From Roseiarcus sp963798015 (GTDB lineage Bacteria; Pseudomonadota; Alphaproteobacteria; Rhizobiales; Beijerinckiaceae): DNA of 64,000 bases. The first letter of the stretch is position 1. The number at the start of each line of letters is the position of its first letter. The notes beneath the pieces are model-generated. The model did not search any database. It was not told the DNA's origin and saw nothing but the letters and a program-made list of their open reading frames with translations. Positions 42,538 to 51,280 of the stretch are shown here, one piece after another. The position numbers and the translations under genes are program-made. The stretch is from positions 124,001 through 188,000 of the forward strand of contig CAWCSA010000002.1 in assembly GCA_963798015.1 (NCBI GenBank), in the 5' to 3' direction.

Positions 42538-43317
42538 TCACCGCTCCGAGTTTTGCCCTTTGAATTTCGCTGCGAGTTGATCCGCACCCCTCGCCAACAG
42601 GCCGAGGTCGGAGCCGACCGCGGCGAACAGGCAGCCAAGGTCGATATAGTGCTGGGCGAGTTCAGCGTCGCCGGTCAAAATCCCCGGCGCCGCGCCGGCC
42701 TTCTTGATGCGTGGAATCATGTCGTCGATAATCTTGATGACTTCCGGATGCGTGGGCTGGCCGAGATAGCCAAGCGCGGCCGAGAGGTCGCCAGGGCCTA
42801 TGAACACGCCGTCGACGCCTTCCACACCCGCGATTGCTTCGAGGTTCTCAAGTCCGCGCTTCGTCTCCACCTGCAACAGAAGACAGATCTCGGCGTTGGC
42901 CGCCGCGTGATACCCCTTGATGCGGCCGTAGCGCGACGCCCGCGCCTTGCCCGCGAAACCACGGAAACCGTCGGGCGGGTAGCGAACCGACATCACCGCC
43001 CGGCGCGCTTCCTCCTCTGTCTCAACGTAGGGAATGAGTAGCGACTGCGCGCCGATATCGAGCAGGCGCTTGATGATCACGGGATCGTTCCAGGCGGGTC
43101 TGACCACGGCATGTGCCGTTCCGCCGTTCATCGCCTGAAGCTCGGCGAGCACCATCGGCAGTTCGTTCGGCGCGTGTTCGGTATCGAGCAGAATCCAGTC
43201 GAACCCGGCGCCTGCAATAATTTCGGCCACGATAGGGCTCGCCAGGCTGTGCCACAGTCCAAGCTGCAATTTGCCGGACTTCAGCGCGTGCTTGAACGGG
43301 TTGTGGAGTTTGTCCAT
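42538..43317 (-). CDS. HpcH/HpaI-family class II aldolase
   Basis: A protein of 259 residues from ATG 43317. The family signature is clear: LGLWHSLASPIVAEIIAGAGFDWILLDTEHAPNE (split), RPAWNDPVIIKRLLDIGAQSLL, LLQVETKRGLENLEAIA and VFIGPGDLSAALGY, giving the catalytic Arg and His and the metal-binding Glu and Asp. These enzymes cleave 4-hydroxy-2-oxo acids to pyruvate and an aldehyde. With LigJ and the ThDP enzyme nearby it may act on a hydroxy-oxo-adipate-type compound; this is inference. Confidence 0.92.
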   Translation of the reverse strand: MDKLHNPFKHALKSGKLQLGLWHSLASPIVAEIIAGAGFDWILLDTEHAPNELPMVLAELQAMNGGTAHAVVRPAWNDPVIIKRLLDIGAQSLLIPYVETEEEARRAVMSVRYPPDGFRGFAGKARASRYGRIKGYHAAANAEICLLLQVETKRGLENLEAIAGVEGVDGVFIGPGDLSAALGYLGQPTHPEVIKIIDDMIPRIKKAGAAPGILTGDAELAQHYIDLGCLFAAVGSDLGLLARGADQLAAKFKGQNSER

Positions 43318-43492
43318 TGGGGAACCTGAGAATTGAGAGGCCGCTTCGCGGCGCTTATAGCCCGACGTCACCGAGTTCGTGCAACTGGCCCATGCCGCTC
43401 AGCCGGATTTATAACAACGTAGGCGATCGGAAAGCGCAGCTTAGGTGTGCCACGCGTATTGCCGGACGCAGAAGTCACGGAGCATCTCGCGC

Positions 43493-44080
43493 TCACTTGT
43501 GCAGAATTGGATACCCTTGGGTGTAAATCCAGTCCGTCGCCTGCGCGGGGATGTGGCAAGGCTGGCAGTCCGTCGTGTAATCGGTCGAAGTGGTCTTCAA
43601 GGGGTTGGCGGCGTCGAACCACGACCAACCCCATCCGCTGCCCCATAGCTTGTTCTGCGGATGGCTGTTCTTGCTGTCCTTGACCATGACGAACCAGCCG
43701 GCGAGAGTCTCCGCGTGGCTGACCGTGCCGGTCGTCATCGGACCGGTGGCGGCATCATAAACCTCCTTCACCAGAACGGCTCCGTCCGGGAAATGGCCAT
43801 TCGCCCGAAATGCGGCGACGGCGCCGGGCGAGGCGTAGACGGAATGGAGCTGCTTTGATCCCTCGCCCTTGTCGGCCGCGACCGCCCAAGTCCCCAAATA
43901 TTCGTACATCGAGCGATAGTCCGCGGGGACACGCAGGGCGCCGTCGGAATCGGCGACCGCGTCGGGACTCGGGCCGGCAGCGCCCGCCCGCCCGATGACC
44001 GCCGGCGATATCAGGGCCGCCACCGCACAGGAAATGAGTGCGATCAAGACGAGCAGCGCGGAAACCCGGAATTTCGCCAT
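43493..44080 (-). CDS. Cytochrome P460-family c-type haem protein
   Basis: 195 residues from ATG 44080 behind AGGACTGAGGACC. A signal anchor (VLIALISCAVAALISPAVIG) leads to a periplasmic domain with RSMYEYLGTWAVAAD, GHFPDGAVLVKEVYDA, and a haem-binding CQPCH near the C-terminus (position about 180). The arrangement of the late CxxCH and the FPDGAVLVKE segment fits the cytochrome P460 family. Members oxidise hydroxylamine or bind nitric oxide in nitrifiers and methanotrophs; others have unknown roles. It has no ammonia-oxidation genes around it. Confidence 0.85.
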   Translation of the reverse strand: MAKFRVSALLVLIALISCAVAALISPAVIGRAGAAGPSPDAVADSDGALRVPADYRSMYEYLGTWAVAADKGEGSKQLHSVYASPGAVAAFRANGHFPDGAVLVKEVYDAATGPMTTGTVSHAETLAGWFVMVKDSKNSHPQNKLWGSGWGWSWFDAANPLKTTSTDYTTDCQPCHIPAQATDWIYTQGYPILHK

Positions 44081-44191
44081 GGTCCTCAGTCCTTTCAATT
44101 CGACGCTCCCAGCGAGCGGCCTGTTTACCGCGCAAGCGATTATTTGCTCATTGATCAAGCTCATGCGCAAGAACCGCGTCGTGAATAACTC

Positions 44192-45808
44192 TTATCCGCG
44201 ACTGGGCCATCGTCGGGCGCGGAAGTCACGGATCATCTCGCGGGCCGCATTATGGCCGGGCGCGCCGGTGACGCCGCCGCCAGGATGGGTCGAGGCGCCG
44301 CACATATAGAGGCCGGGAATGGGCGAGCGATAGTCGGCGTGTCCGAGTACGGGCCTCGCGGAATAGAGCTGATCGAGGCTGAGGCGGCCATGGAAGATGT
44401 CGCCGCCGACGAGGCCGAATTCGCGCTCGAGATCGAGGGGCGAGAGGATCTGGCGGGCGATGACCGACGCCTTGAAACCGGGCGCGTAGGCGTCGACCGT
44501 GTCCATCATGAGGTCCGCGACCGTCTCACACGCGTCATCCCAGGAGCGCCCGTCCGGCAGTTTCGGCGCGACATGCTGGCAGAACAGCGACGCGACGTGC
44601 CGCCCCGGAGGGCTAAGCGAATCGTCGAGCGTCGAGGGGATCAGCATTTCGACAATCGGCTGCCCCGACCAGCCCGACAGCCGGGCGTCCATGAACGCGC
44701 GCTCCATATAGGCGAGGCTCGGCGCGATCACGATGCCGCTGCCATGATGCTCAGCCGCGTCGCGTCCTGGGAGAGCGGAAAAGCTCGGCAGTTCGCTCAA
44801 CGCGAGGTTCATGCGGAACGAGCCCGACCCGCTGCGATAAGCCGCGATGCGGGCGCGGAAGTCCGTGGGCAGGACAGCCGGGTCGAGAAGCTTCTCGAAG
44901 GTGAGCTTCGGATGGAGGTTCGAGACGATGGCGCGGGCCGCCAGCTTCTCGCCCTTGTCCGTAACGATTCCGACGGCGCGGCCCTTCTCGATCAGGATCT
45001 CGTTCACGGCGCAGTTCGTGCGAATGTCGACGTTGCGTATTGCGCAGGCGCGCGCGATGGCCTGCGTAATCGCGCCCATGCCGCCGATCGCATGGCCCCA
45101 GGCGCCCTTTTTGCCGTTCACCTCGCCCCAGCAATGATGCAGCAGAACGTAGCCCGTGCCGGCCGCATAGGGGCTGTCGTAGGTTCCAACGATCCCGTCA
45201 AAGCCGAGGATCGCTTTGATCGGATCGCTTTCGAACCATTGGTCGAGCATGTCGCCGGCGGAGCGGGTGAAAAGTTCGAGAAGGTCACGCTGCCCTTCGA
45301 GCCCCAGCGAACGCAGGCGGTTTCCGACCTTGGCGGTGTCGAGGAGGGCGGCAAGGTGGGCGCCAAGCCCTTGCCCGGTCGCCAGATTGGGCGGCGTGTC
45401 CAGCGCAAGCGCGCGCAGCACATTCGCCAGGCGCTCGAGCCGCGCCTCGTAGGCGTCAAGCCGCTCGGCGTCGCGGGCGGAGAATTTCGCGACCTCGGCC
45501 TTCGTACGCCCCGGCGACACCTTCAGATAGCGTCCGTCGGGCAGGGGCAGGAAATTCGACAACGGGCGTTCGATGATGCGGAGCCCATGACGATAAAGCT
45601 CGAGGTCGCGGATGATCGTCGGGTTCAGAAGCGAGACGGTGTAGGCGGCGACGGAATTGCGAAAGCCGGGTTGGAATTCCTCGGTCACCGCCGCGCCGCC
45701 GACTTGCGCCCGGCGCTCGAGCACTGTCACTTTGAGGCCGGTCATGGCGATGTAGGCCGCGGCAACGAGGCCGTTATGGCCGCCGCCGATCACGATCACA
45801 TCAGGCAT
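44192..45808 (-). CDS. Phytoene-dehydrogenase-like NAD(P)/FAD oxidoreductase (PYROXD2 type)
   Basis: A protein of 538 residues. The N-terminal FAD motif is VIVIGGGHNGLVAAAYIA, followed by GGAAVTEEFQPGFRNS. A C-terminal FAD-binding stretch reads GLYMCGASTHPGGGVTGAPG, typical of the CrtI/PYROXD2 clan. It is cytoplasmic or peripherally membrane-bound. Members oxidise diverse isoprenoid or unknown substrates; there are no other carotenoid genes here, so a carotenoid desaturase call is not supported. It is transcribed in the same direction as the P460 gene, 111 bases upstream. Confidence 0.88.
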   Translation of the reverse strand: MPDVIVIGGGHNGLVAAAYIAMTGLKVTVLERRAQVGGAAVTEEFQPGFRNSVAAYTVSLLNPTIIRDLELYRHGLRIIERPLSNFLPLPDGRYLKVSPGRTKAEVAKFSARDAERLDAYEARLERLANVLRALALDTPPNLATGQGLGAHLAALLDTAKVGNRLRSLGLEGQRDLLELFTRSAGDMLDQWFESDPIKAILGFDGIVGTYDSPYAAGTGYVLLHHCWGEVNGKKGAWGHAIGGMGAITQAIARACAIRNVDIRTNCAVNEILIEKGRAVGIVTDKGEKLAARAIVSNLHPKLTFEKLLDPAVLPTDFRARIAAYRSGSGSFRMNLALSELPSFSALPGRDAAEHHGSGIVIAPSLAYMERAFMDARLSGWSGQPIVEMLIPSTLDDSLSPPGRHVASLFCQHVAPKLPDGRSWDDACETVADLMMDTVDAYAPGFKASVIARQILSPLDLEREFGLVGGDIFHGRLSLDQLYSARPVLGHADYRSPIPGLYMCGASTHPGGGVTGAPGHNAAREMIRDFRARRWPSRG

Positions 45809-45834
45809 CAGGGCGCCGCGGGGTTGGCGCGGGA

Positions 45835-45928
45835 GCCCTCACCCCAACCCTCTCCCCGAGGGAGAGGGGGAAATCCCTTCTCCTCCCGGGAGAAGGTGGC
45901 CCGAAGGACCGGATGAGGGCCTACAGCC
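45835..45928. repeat. Dispersed palindromic intergenic repeat
   Basis: The gap before the aldehyde dehydrogenase stop contains CTCTCCCCGAGGGAGAG and CTTCTCCTCCCGGGAGAAGG palindromes, flanked by CCCTCACCC and GATGAGGGC. It is the well-known class of long GC-rich intergenic palindromes of alphaproteobacteria. It may act as a terminator of the aldehyde dehydrogenase message. Confidence 0.7.
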
Positions 45929-45931
45929 ACG

Positions 45932-47434
45932 CTAGACGTCGAACCTCACTCCCTGCGCAAGCGGCAGCTTGGCCGAATAGTTCACGGTGCTGGTCTGCCG
46001 TCGCATGTAGGCCTTCCAGGCGTCGGAGCCGCTCTCGCGTCCGCCTCCCGTTTCCTTCTCGCCGCCGAAAGCCCCGCCGATCTCAGCGCCGGACGGGCCG
46101 ATATTGACGTTGGCGATGCCGCAATCGGATCCGGACGCTGACAGAAACGTCTCCGCCTCACGGAGATTGAGCGTGAAGATCGACGACGACAGGCCTTGCG
46201 GCACGTCGTTCTGGATGGCAATCGCCTCGTCCAGCCCATCGTAGCCAAGCGTGTAGAGGATCGGCGCGAAGGTTTCCTCGCGCACGATTCCCGACTGGTC
46301 CGGCATTTCGACAATTGCCGGCTCGACGTAGGCGCCGCCGTTCGGAACGCCCTTTGCGACATTTCCCCCGCCGTGGACCTTGCCGCCCTCGTCTTGCGCG
46401 CGCTTGAGCGCCGCCTGCATCTTGTCGCGTGCGGCATGGTCGACCAACGGGCCGACCAGCGTCCCATCCGAGCGTGGATCGCCGATCGGCAGGCCCGAAT
46501 AAGCCTTGACCAGCCGGTGGGTGAGATCGGTGCGAATCGAACGATGGGCGATGACCCGGCGCAGCGAGGTGCAGCGCTGCCCCGCCGTGCCGACAGCCGA
46601 AAACACGATCGCCCGAACCGCCATGTCGAGATCGGCGGAGGGCGCGACGATCATCGCATTGTTGCCGCCAAGCTCGAGGATCGGGCGGCCAAACCGCGAG
46701 GCGACCTTGGGGCCGACGATCGAGCCCATGCGGGTCGAGCCGGTGGCGGAGACGATCGGCACGCGCTTGGATGAAGTGAGAGCCTCCCCAATCGCCGGCC
46801 CCCCGATAACGAGCTGGGCGAGGCCTTCGGGCGCCTCCGGGCCGAAGCGCTCGATGGCGCGCTCCAGGATGTTCATCGTCGCCAGCGCCGAGAGCGGCGT
46901 CTTCTCGGACGGCTTCCAGATCACCGGATCGCCGCAGACGAGCGCCAGCGCCGCGTTCCAGGACCAGACCGCGACCGGAAAATTGAAGGCGGAAATGATC
47001 GCGCACGGCCCCATCGGATGCCAGGTCTCGGTCATGCGGTGGCCCGGACGCTCCGAGGCGATGGCGAGACCGTACAATTGGCGCGAGAGGCCGACGGCGA
47101 AGTCGCAGATGTCGATCATCTCCTGAACTTCGCCCAAACCCTCGGAGGTGATCTTGCCGACCTCGAGCGTCACCAGGGCTCCCAAGGCCTCTTTTGACGC
47201 GCGCAACTCCTCAGCCAGCAGGCGGACCAGCTCGCCCCGTCTCGGCGCCGGAACCTCGCGCCAGGCAAGGAAGGCATTGTGAGCGCGATCGATGATGCCG
47301 GGCATATCCTCGACAGGCGTCTCCCGGATGCGCGCAATCTCGGCCCCGTCGATCGGCGAGCGGACGGATAGCGAGCCGCCAGACAGCGCCGCCGCTGTCA
47401 GACCCAAGCGCTCGAGAATATCACCGCTGGTCAT
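45932..47434 (-). CDS. Aldehyde dehydrogenase, alpha-aminoadipate-semialdehyde (L-piperidine-6-carboxylate) type
   Basis: A protein of 500 residues. Key ALDH motifs are AIISAFNFPVAVWSWN, VIWKPSEKTPLSA, ATGSTRMG, LELGGNNAMIV (catalytic Glu) and AGQRCTSLRRVIAH (catalytic Cys). The GQRCTSLRR stretch and GESGSDAWKAYMRRQT-like C-terminus (GRESGSDAWKAYMRR here) mark the ALDH7/AmaB group, which oxidises aminoadipate semialdehyde in lysine degradation. This connects with glutaryl-CoA dehydrogenase at 19807-21009, though the genes are 25 kb apart. Confidence 0.9.
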   Translation of the reverse strand: MTSGDILERLGLTAAALSGGSLSVRSPIDGAEIARIRETPVEDMPGIIDRAHNAFLAWREVPAPRRGELVRLLAEELRASKEALGALVTLEVGKITSEGLGEVQEMIDICDFAVGLSRQLYGLAIASERPGHRMTETWHPMGPCAIISAFNFPVAVWSWNAALALVCGDPVIWKPSEKTPLSALATMNILERAIERFGPEAPEGLAQLVIGGPAIGEALTSSKRVPIVSATGSTRMGSIVGPKVASRFGRPILELGGNNAMIVAPSADLDMAVRAIVFSAVGTAGQRCTSLRRVIAHRSIRTDLTHRLVKAYSGLPIGDPRSDGTLVGPLVDHAARDKMQAALKRAQDEGGKVHGGGNVAKGVPNGGAYVEPAIVEMPDQSGIVREETFAPILYTLGYDGLDEAIAIQNDVPQGLSSSIFTLNLREAETFLSASGSDCGIANVNIGPSGAEIGGAFGGEKETGGGRESGSDAWKAYMRRQTSTVNYSAKLPLAQGVRFDV

Positions 47435-47722
47435 GGGGGTGGCCTCATCCGCTGCAATCTGCGTGTTCGCCTCAAGGCCGGAAGCCCTGGCTTGCGGCGA
47501 CCTCTCTTCGACCCCAAATATGATTGCCCGGCAAGCCCCGCCTCGGCCCGGGCTGGCTTCCGATGGACAAGGCGAATTAAGCGCTAGCGTTTATTAAGAT
47601 AAATTCATGAGACGCGGCTGTTTCGATTGGCTACAATCGGCCGCCTTGGTCGCGTTGCGCGGCGCGGGGTGAGCGACTATATTCACAGGTGCACGCGGGG
47701 TTCGCGGGCTTTGGAGCCGAAG

Positions 47723-48445
47723 ATGGCGCGTTCGACCAACATTCTCCTGGCCTGCATCGCGATGCTGGCGGCAATGCTGCTCGCGGTTGTCATGACGCCG
47801 CACAATCTGATGGCGCGCACTCACGATGTCTTCGACGTCGACAAGCACCTGCCGACCAAATTCGGGGATTGGAAGCCGGTCGAAGGGCTCAACGTTATCG
47901 CCCCGCCGGCGGCAGATTCGCTTGAAGCCGCCATTTACAATCAAGAGGCCTCGCGCGGCTTTGTCAACTCCGAGGGGCATGTGGTGATGCTGATGGTGGC
48001 TTATGGCGAGAGCCAGAGCGACAGTTTGCAGCTTCATCATCCGGAGGTCTGCTACACCGCGCAGGGCTTCCGCGTATCGCGCACGAGCCCGTTGAGGCTC
48101 GAATATTCACCCTCAGAGCCGCCGCTCAAGGCGACGAGGCTGGTCGCCCAGCGCGAGGAGCGCGTTGAGCCGATCACCTACTGGATGCGGATTGGCTACG
48201 ACAATTCGAGCAGCAATTGGGCCCGCCAAGCGCTCAAGCTCGGCTACGGCCTGAGGGGCTGGGTTCCGGATGGAGCGCTTTTCCGCGTGTCGACGATCGG
48301 CATTCCGCCAGAATTAAGCTTCAAGGTTCAGGACAAATTCATCCACGACCTGCTGAATGCCGTGGATCCCTCGACCCGGGAATTCTTGGTCGGCGACCCG
48401 CAGAAAGCGCTGCTAACTCGGCCGGCGGGTATCTTAGGCCTGTGA
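47723..48445 (+). CDS. EpsI-family exosortase-associated protein
   Basis: 240 residues from ATG 47723 with GGAG upstream. A single N-terminal membrane anchor (ILLACIAMLAAMLLAVVM) is followed by a periplasmic EpsI/DUF3485 domain: LPTKFGDWKPVEG, IYNQEASRGFVNSEG, VVMLMVAYGESQSDSLQLHHPEVCYTAQGF (split pattern; HHPEVCY is diagnostic). These proteins are encoded with exosortases and help in exopolysaccharide assembly or surface sorting. No exosortase gene lies in this window, but four PEP-CTERM proteins do, two of them about 2 kb downstream. Confidence 0.87.
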   Translation: MARSTNILLACIAMLAAMLLAVVMTPHNLMARTHDVFDVDKHLPTKFGDWKPVEGLNVIAPPAADSLEAAIYNQEASRGFVNSEGHVVMLMVAYGESQSDSLQLHHPEVCYTAQGFRVSRTSPLRLEYSPSEPPLKATRLVAQREERVEPITYWMRIGYDNSSSNWARQALKLGYGLRGWVPDGALFRVSTIGIPPELSFKVQDKFIHDLLNAVDPSTREFLVGDPQKALLTRPAGILGL

Positions 48446-48580
48446 TCTGACAGGCCTGCGGCGTTCGAGCCGAGGCGCGCGCTCCCAGGCTGACAGGCAT
48501 AGCTCGTCGACAAACGCATGTCCCGTACGGTATTCGCGTGAAGCGCCAAATGAGGCGAGCGCGGTTGCAACGGGGGCTTC

Positions 48581-50272
48581 ATGGAACGGATATGGCTCAA
48601 GTCCTATCCCGAGGGCGTGCCGGCCGAAATTGACTTGAGCGCGCTCGGCTCGCTCGGCGATTTCATCAAGGCCAGCTTCGAAAAATTTCGCGATCGGACT
48701 GCCTTCATCAGCATGGGCGAGGCGATGTCCTATGGTGAACTGGACCTGAAGTCGCGCGCCTTCGCGAGCTACCTGCAGAACGTTGCGCGCCTGCCTCGGG
48801 GCGCCCGTGTCGCGCTCATGATGCCGAACGTGCTGCAATATCCGATCGCCGCGTTTGGCGCGCTGCGCGCAGGCTGCGTGGTCGTCAATTGTAACCCGCT
48901 CTACTCGCCGCGCGAGCTGAAGCACCAGCTCGCCGATTCCGGCGCCGAGGCGATCGTCGTTCTCGAGAATTTCGCCAGCACGGTCGAAAAGGCGATCGAC
49001 GGCTCGGCGCTCAAGACAATCATCGTCACTGGCGCTGGCGACCAATTGGGCGGCGCCAAGGGGTTCATCGTCAATTCAATCGTGCGGCACGTGCGGCGCG
49101 CGGTGCCTGCGTTTCGCTTGCCACAGGCGGTGCGGTTCAATCAGGCGCTCACTGCGGGGTCGAGAGCCACGTTCACGGACGTGACGACTAAGCCGGATGA
49201 TATCGCGTTCCTTCAATACACCGGCGGGACGACGGGCGTGCCGAAAGGAGCGATGCTGACCCATCGCAACATGACCGCCAATCTGCGTCAGATTTATGCG
49301 TGGCTCGCCCCCGCAATCAAATTGGATGGCGAAATGTTCGTCGCCGCGTTGCCGCTCTATCACGTGTTTGCGTTGCAGGTGAACGGCTTCGTGCCGATGA
49401 TGATTGGCGCCTCGAATCTCATGATCGCAAATCCGCGAGACATTCCCGCGCTGGTCAAGGCGTTGCGAGGAGCGCGGTTCACTGCGCTTCCTGGCGTCAA
49501 TACGCTGTTCAACGCGCTCCTGAACAATGAGGACTTCACCAAGCTCGATTTCTCGCATCTGCATCTTTCGATCGGCGGGGGAATGGCGGTGCAGCGAGCG
49601 GTCGCCGAGCGCTGGCAATCGGTGACGGGCAAACCGCTGATTGAGGCCTATGGACTGACCGAGACCTCGCCGGCGGCGATCGCCAATCCGCTCAACATCG
49701 ATCGCTACAACGGGGCGATCGGCCTGCCGATGCCATCGACCGACATCGCCATTCGCGGCGACGACGGGCGCGACGTCGAGTTCGGGCAAGCGGGCGAACT
49801 TTGCATCAAAGGGCCGCAGGTCATGGCCGGCTATTGGAACCGGCCGGACGAGACCGAAAAGGTGATGACCGCCGACGGCTTCGTGCGCACCGGCGACATC
49901 GCGCGGGTCGACGAGCGCGGCTTTGTCTATGTGGTCGATCGCAAGAAGGACATGATCAACGTCTCCGGCTTCAATGTCTATCCGAACGAAATCGAGGACG
50001 TGGCGATGAGCCATCCCGGTGTGCTCGAGGCCGGCGCGGTCGGCGTGCCGGACGCCAGGACAGGAGAGGCGGTCAAGCTCGTGGTCGTGCGCAAGGACAT
50101 GGGTCTGACCGAGGCCGCTCTGATCGCCTACTGCCGGCAGCAGCTGACGGGCTACAAGAGTCCGCGCCAGATCGAATTCCGCGATGCGCTGCCGAAAACC
50201 AATATCGGCAAGATCCTGCGCCGCGAATTGCGCGAGCAGGAACGGCCCACGGAATCGACAAACGCGGGGTGA
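48581..50272 (+). CDS. fadD: Long-chain fatty-acid-CoA ligase
   Basis: A protein of 563 residues, the full length of FadD. AMP-binding motifs are YTGGTTGVPKGAMLTHRN, AYGLTETSPAAI, and the acyl-CoA ligase hinge DRKKDMINVSGFNVYPNEIE with the C-terminal Lys in LPKTNIGKILRRELR. It activates fatty acids with ATP and CoA at the inner face of the membrane. Its last 15 codons are duplicated at 51096-51143 as part of a tandem duplication downstream. Transcription runs in the same direction as the EpsI gene. Confidence 0.93.
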   Translation: MERIWLKSYPEGVPAEIDLSALGSLGDFIKASFEKFRDRTAFISMGEAMSYGELDLKSRAFASYLQNVARLPRGARVALMMPNVLQYPIAAFGALRAGCVVVNCNPLYSPRELKHQLADSGAEAIVVLENFASTVEKAIDGSALKTIIVTGAGDQLGGAKGFIVNSIVRHVRRAVPAFRLPQAVRFNQALTAGSRATFTDVTTKPDDIAFLQYTGGTTGVPKGAMLTHRNMTANLRQIYAWLAPAIKLDGEMFVAALPLYHVFALQVNGFVPMMIGASNLMIANPRDIPALVKALRGARFTALPGVNTLFNALLNNEDFTKLDFSHLHLSIGGGMAVQRAVAERWQSVTGKPLIEAYGLTETSPAAIANPLNIDRYNGAIGLPMPSTDIAIRGDDGRDVEFGQAGELCIKGPQVMAGYWNRPDETEKVMTADGFVRTGDIARVDERGFVYVVDRKKDMINVSGFNVYPNEIEDVAMSHPGVLEAGAVGVPDARTGEAVKLVVVRKDMGLTEAALIAYCRQQLTGYKSPRQIEFRDALPKTNIGKILRRELREQERPTESTNAG

Positions 50273-50410
50273 CCTGCTCCCAGCCTTATGTTAACAGACG
50301 CAAAGATCATAAGAACAAAGTCCCCAAGCTAATCAACAGTTTTGGCGGATTGCTGCGCTGCAAAAGCCCCCCGACTATCGGAGGCGGACTTGTCCGAGGG
50401 GGATACTCAG

Positions 50411-50932
50411 ATGCGGATGAAAATTGGAACTCTTGCGGCAGTCGTAGGCGTCACGCTTGCGTTTGGCGCGTCGGCGTCGCGTGCTGCAATCGTGGAAACG
50501 ATCTTCGACACTGACATCGACATGTCGGTCGGCAGCATCACCTTCCCGACTTTCACTGGCGGCAGTGACGCAGGCGTGCTCTTTTCCTACGACGGGTTTA
50601 TGCAGGCGGACATAACCTCGATTTCCTGGTCCCTCGATCCGACCACCGACGCCGTGGTCGCGCTCGATCTCCACGCATTGCAGGGCGACAACCCCTGCCC
50701 GAACGGCAGGAGTTGCTCGAACTTCACCGCGAGTGTGTCACCTACGCTTGCGAGAGAGGCTGACACGGAATGTCACGTTTTCGGGCCGGTAAGCGCGTGT
50801 TTCACACCAATCCTAAACTCGAATATCACATTTGTCCCAGTCCCGGAGCCTTCGACATGGGCCATGATGGTCGTTGGTTTCGTTGGCCTCGGCCTTGCGG
50901 GGCGCCGATCGATGAGACAGGCGGCCGGGTAA
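50411..50932 (+). CDS. PEP-CTERM sorting-domain protein, duplicate copy 1
   Basis: 173 residues from ATG 50411 behind GAGGGGG. A signal peptide (MRMKIGTLAAVVGVTLAFG, cleavage after SRAA region) is followed by a small mature domain with VGSITFPTFTGGSDAGVLF and ADITSISWSLDPTTDAVVAL. Two Cys pairs follow (NPCPNGRSCSNF and ECHVFGPVSACF). The C-terminus is a PEP-CTERM signal, VPEPSTWAMMVVGFVGLGL, with a terminal Arg-rich tail. No enzymatic domain is recognised. It is the paralogue of the gene at 51281-51829. Confidence 0.85.
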   Translation: MRMKIGTLAAVVGVTLAFGASASRAAIVETIFDTDIDMSVGSITFPTFTGGSDAGVLFSYDGFMQADITSISWSLDPTTDAVVALDLHALQGDNPCPNGRSCSNFTASVSPTLAREADTECHVFGPVSACFTPILNSNITFVPVPEPSTWAMMVVGFVGLGLAGRRSMRQAAG

Positions 50933-50950
50933 ACCGACGGCGCCCATTTG

Positions 50951-51020
50951 GTCATTCGCGCGCAAGCGGGAATCTAAAGGCGCAGCGGCTCTGATGGATG
51001 CCCGCTTTCGCGGGCATGAC
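50951..51020. repeat. Palindromic dispersed repeat (copy in duplication unit 1)
   Basis: The stretch opens GTCATTCGCGCGCAAGCGGG and closes GATGCCCGCTTTCGCGGGCATGAC, with the terminal CCCGC/GCGGG stem. It is the same element as 51829-51897. Confidence 0.7.
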
Positions 51021-51095
51021 AGCCAAGCTTAGTTGATCATCCGGTGCGTCTGATGGCGCGCGTGCCGTGTCGCCAGGCGGGACCAAGCCGTGTGC

Positions 51096-51143
51096 GAATT
51101 GCGCGATCAGGAGGAGCCCGTCAAATCGACAAACGCGGGCTGA
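51096..51143 (+). pseudogene. Duplicated 3' end of fadD (15 codons plus stop)
   Basis: The segment reads ELRDQEEPVKSTNAG and a stop, matching ELREQERPTESTNAG at the true C-terminus of FadD (50225-50272) with five differences. It has no start and no upstream domain, so it is a leftover of the tandem duplication rather than a gene. Confidence 0.88.
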
Positions 51144-51280
51144 GCGGCTCCCGCTCTAAGTTGACAGGCGCAAAGACCTTAAGAACGAAACCCCCAAGCT
51201 AATCAACACTCTTGGCGGATTGCTGCACCGCGAAAACCCTGTGACTGTGAAGAGCGGAATCGTCCGCAGGGGGTAGTCAC

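Noticed and set aside
50330..50360. Sigma-54 promoter upstream of the duplicated PEP-CTERM genes
   Set aside because: TTGGCGGATTGCTGC has GG and GC at the wrong spacing for a -24/-12 promoter.
50342..50410. N-terminal extension of the first duplicated PEP-CTERM protein
   Set aside because: ATG 50411 has a GAGGGGG site and begins a proper signal peptide; the extension has none.
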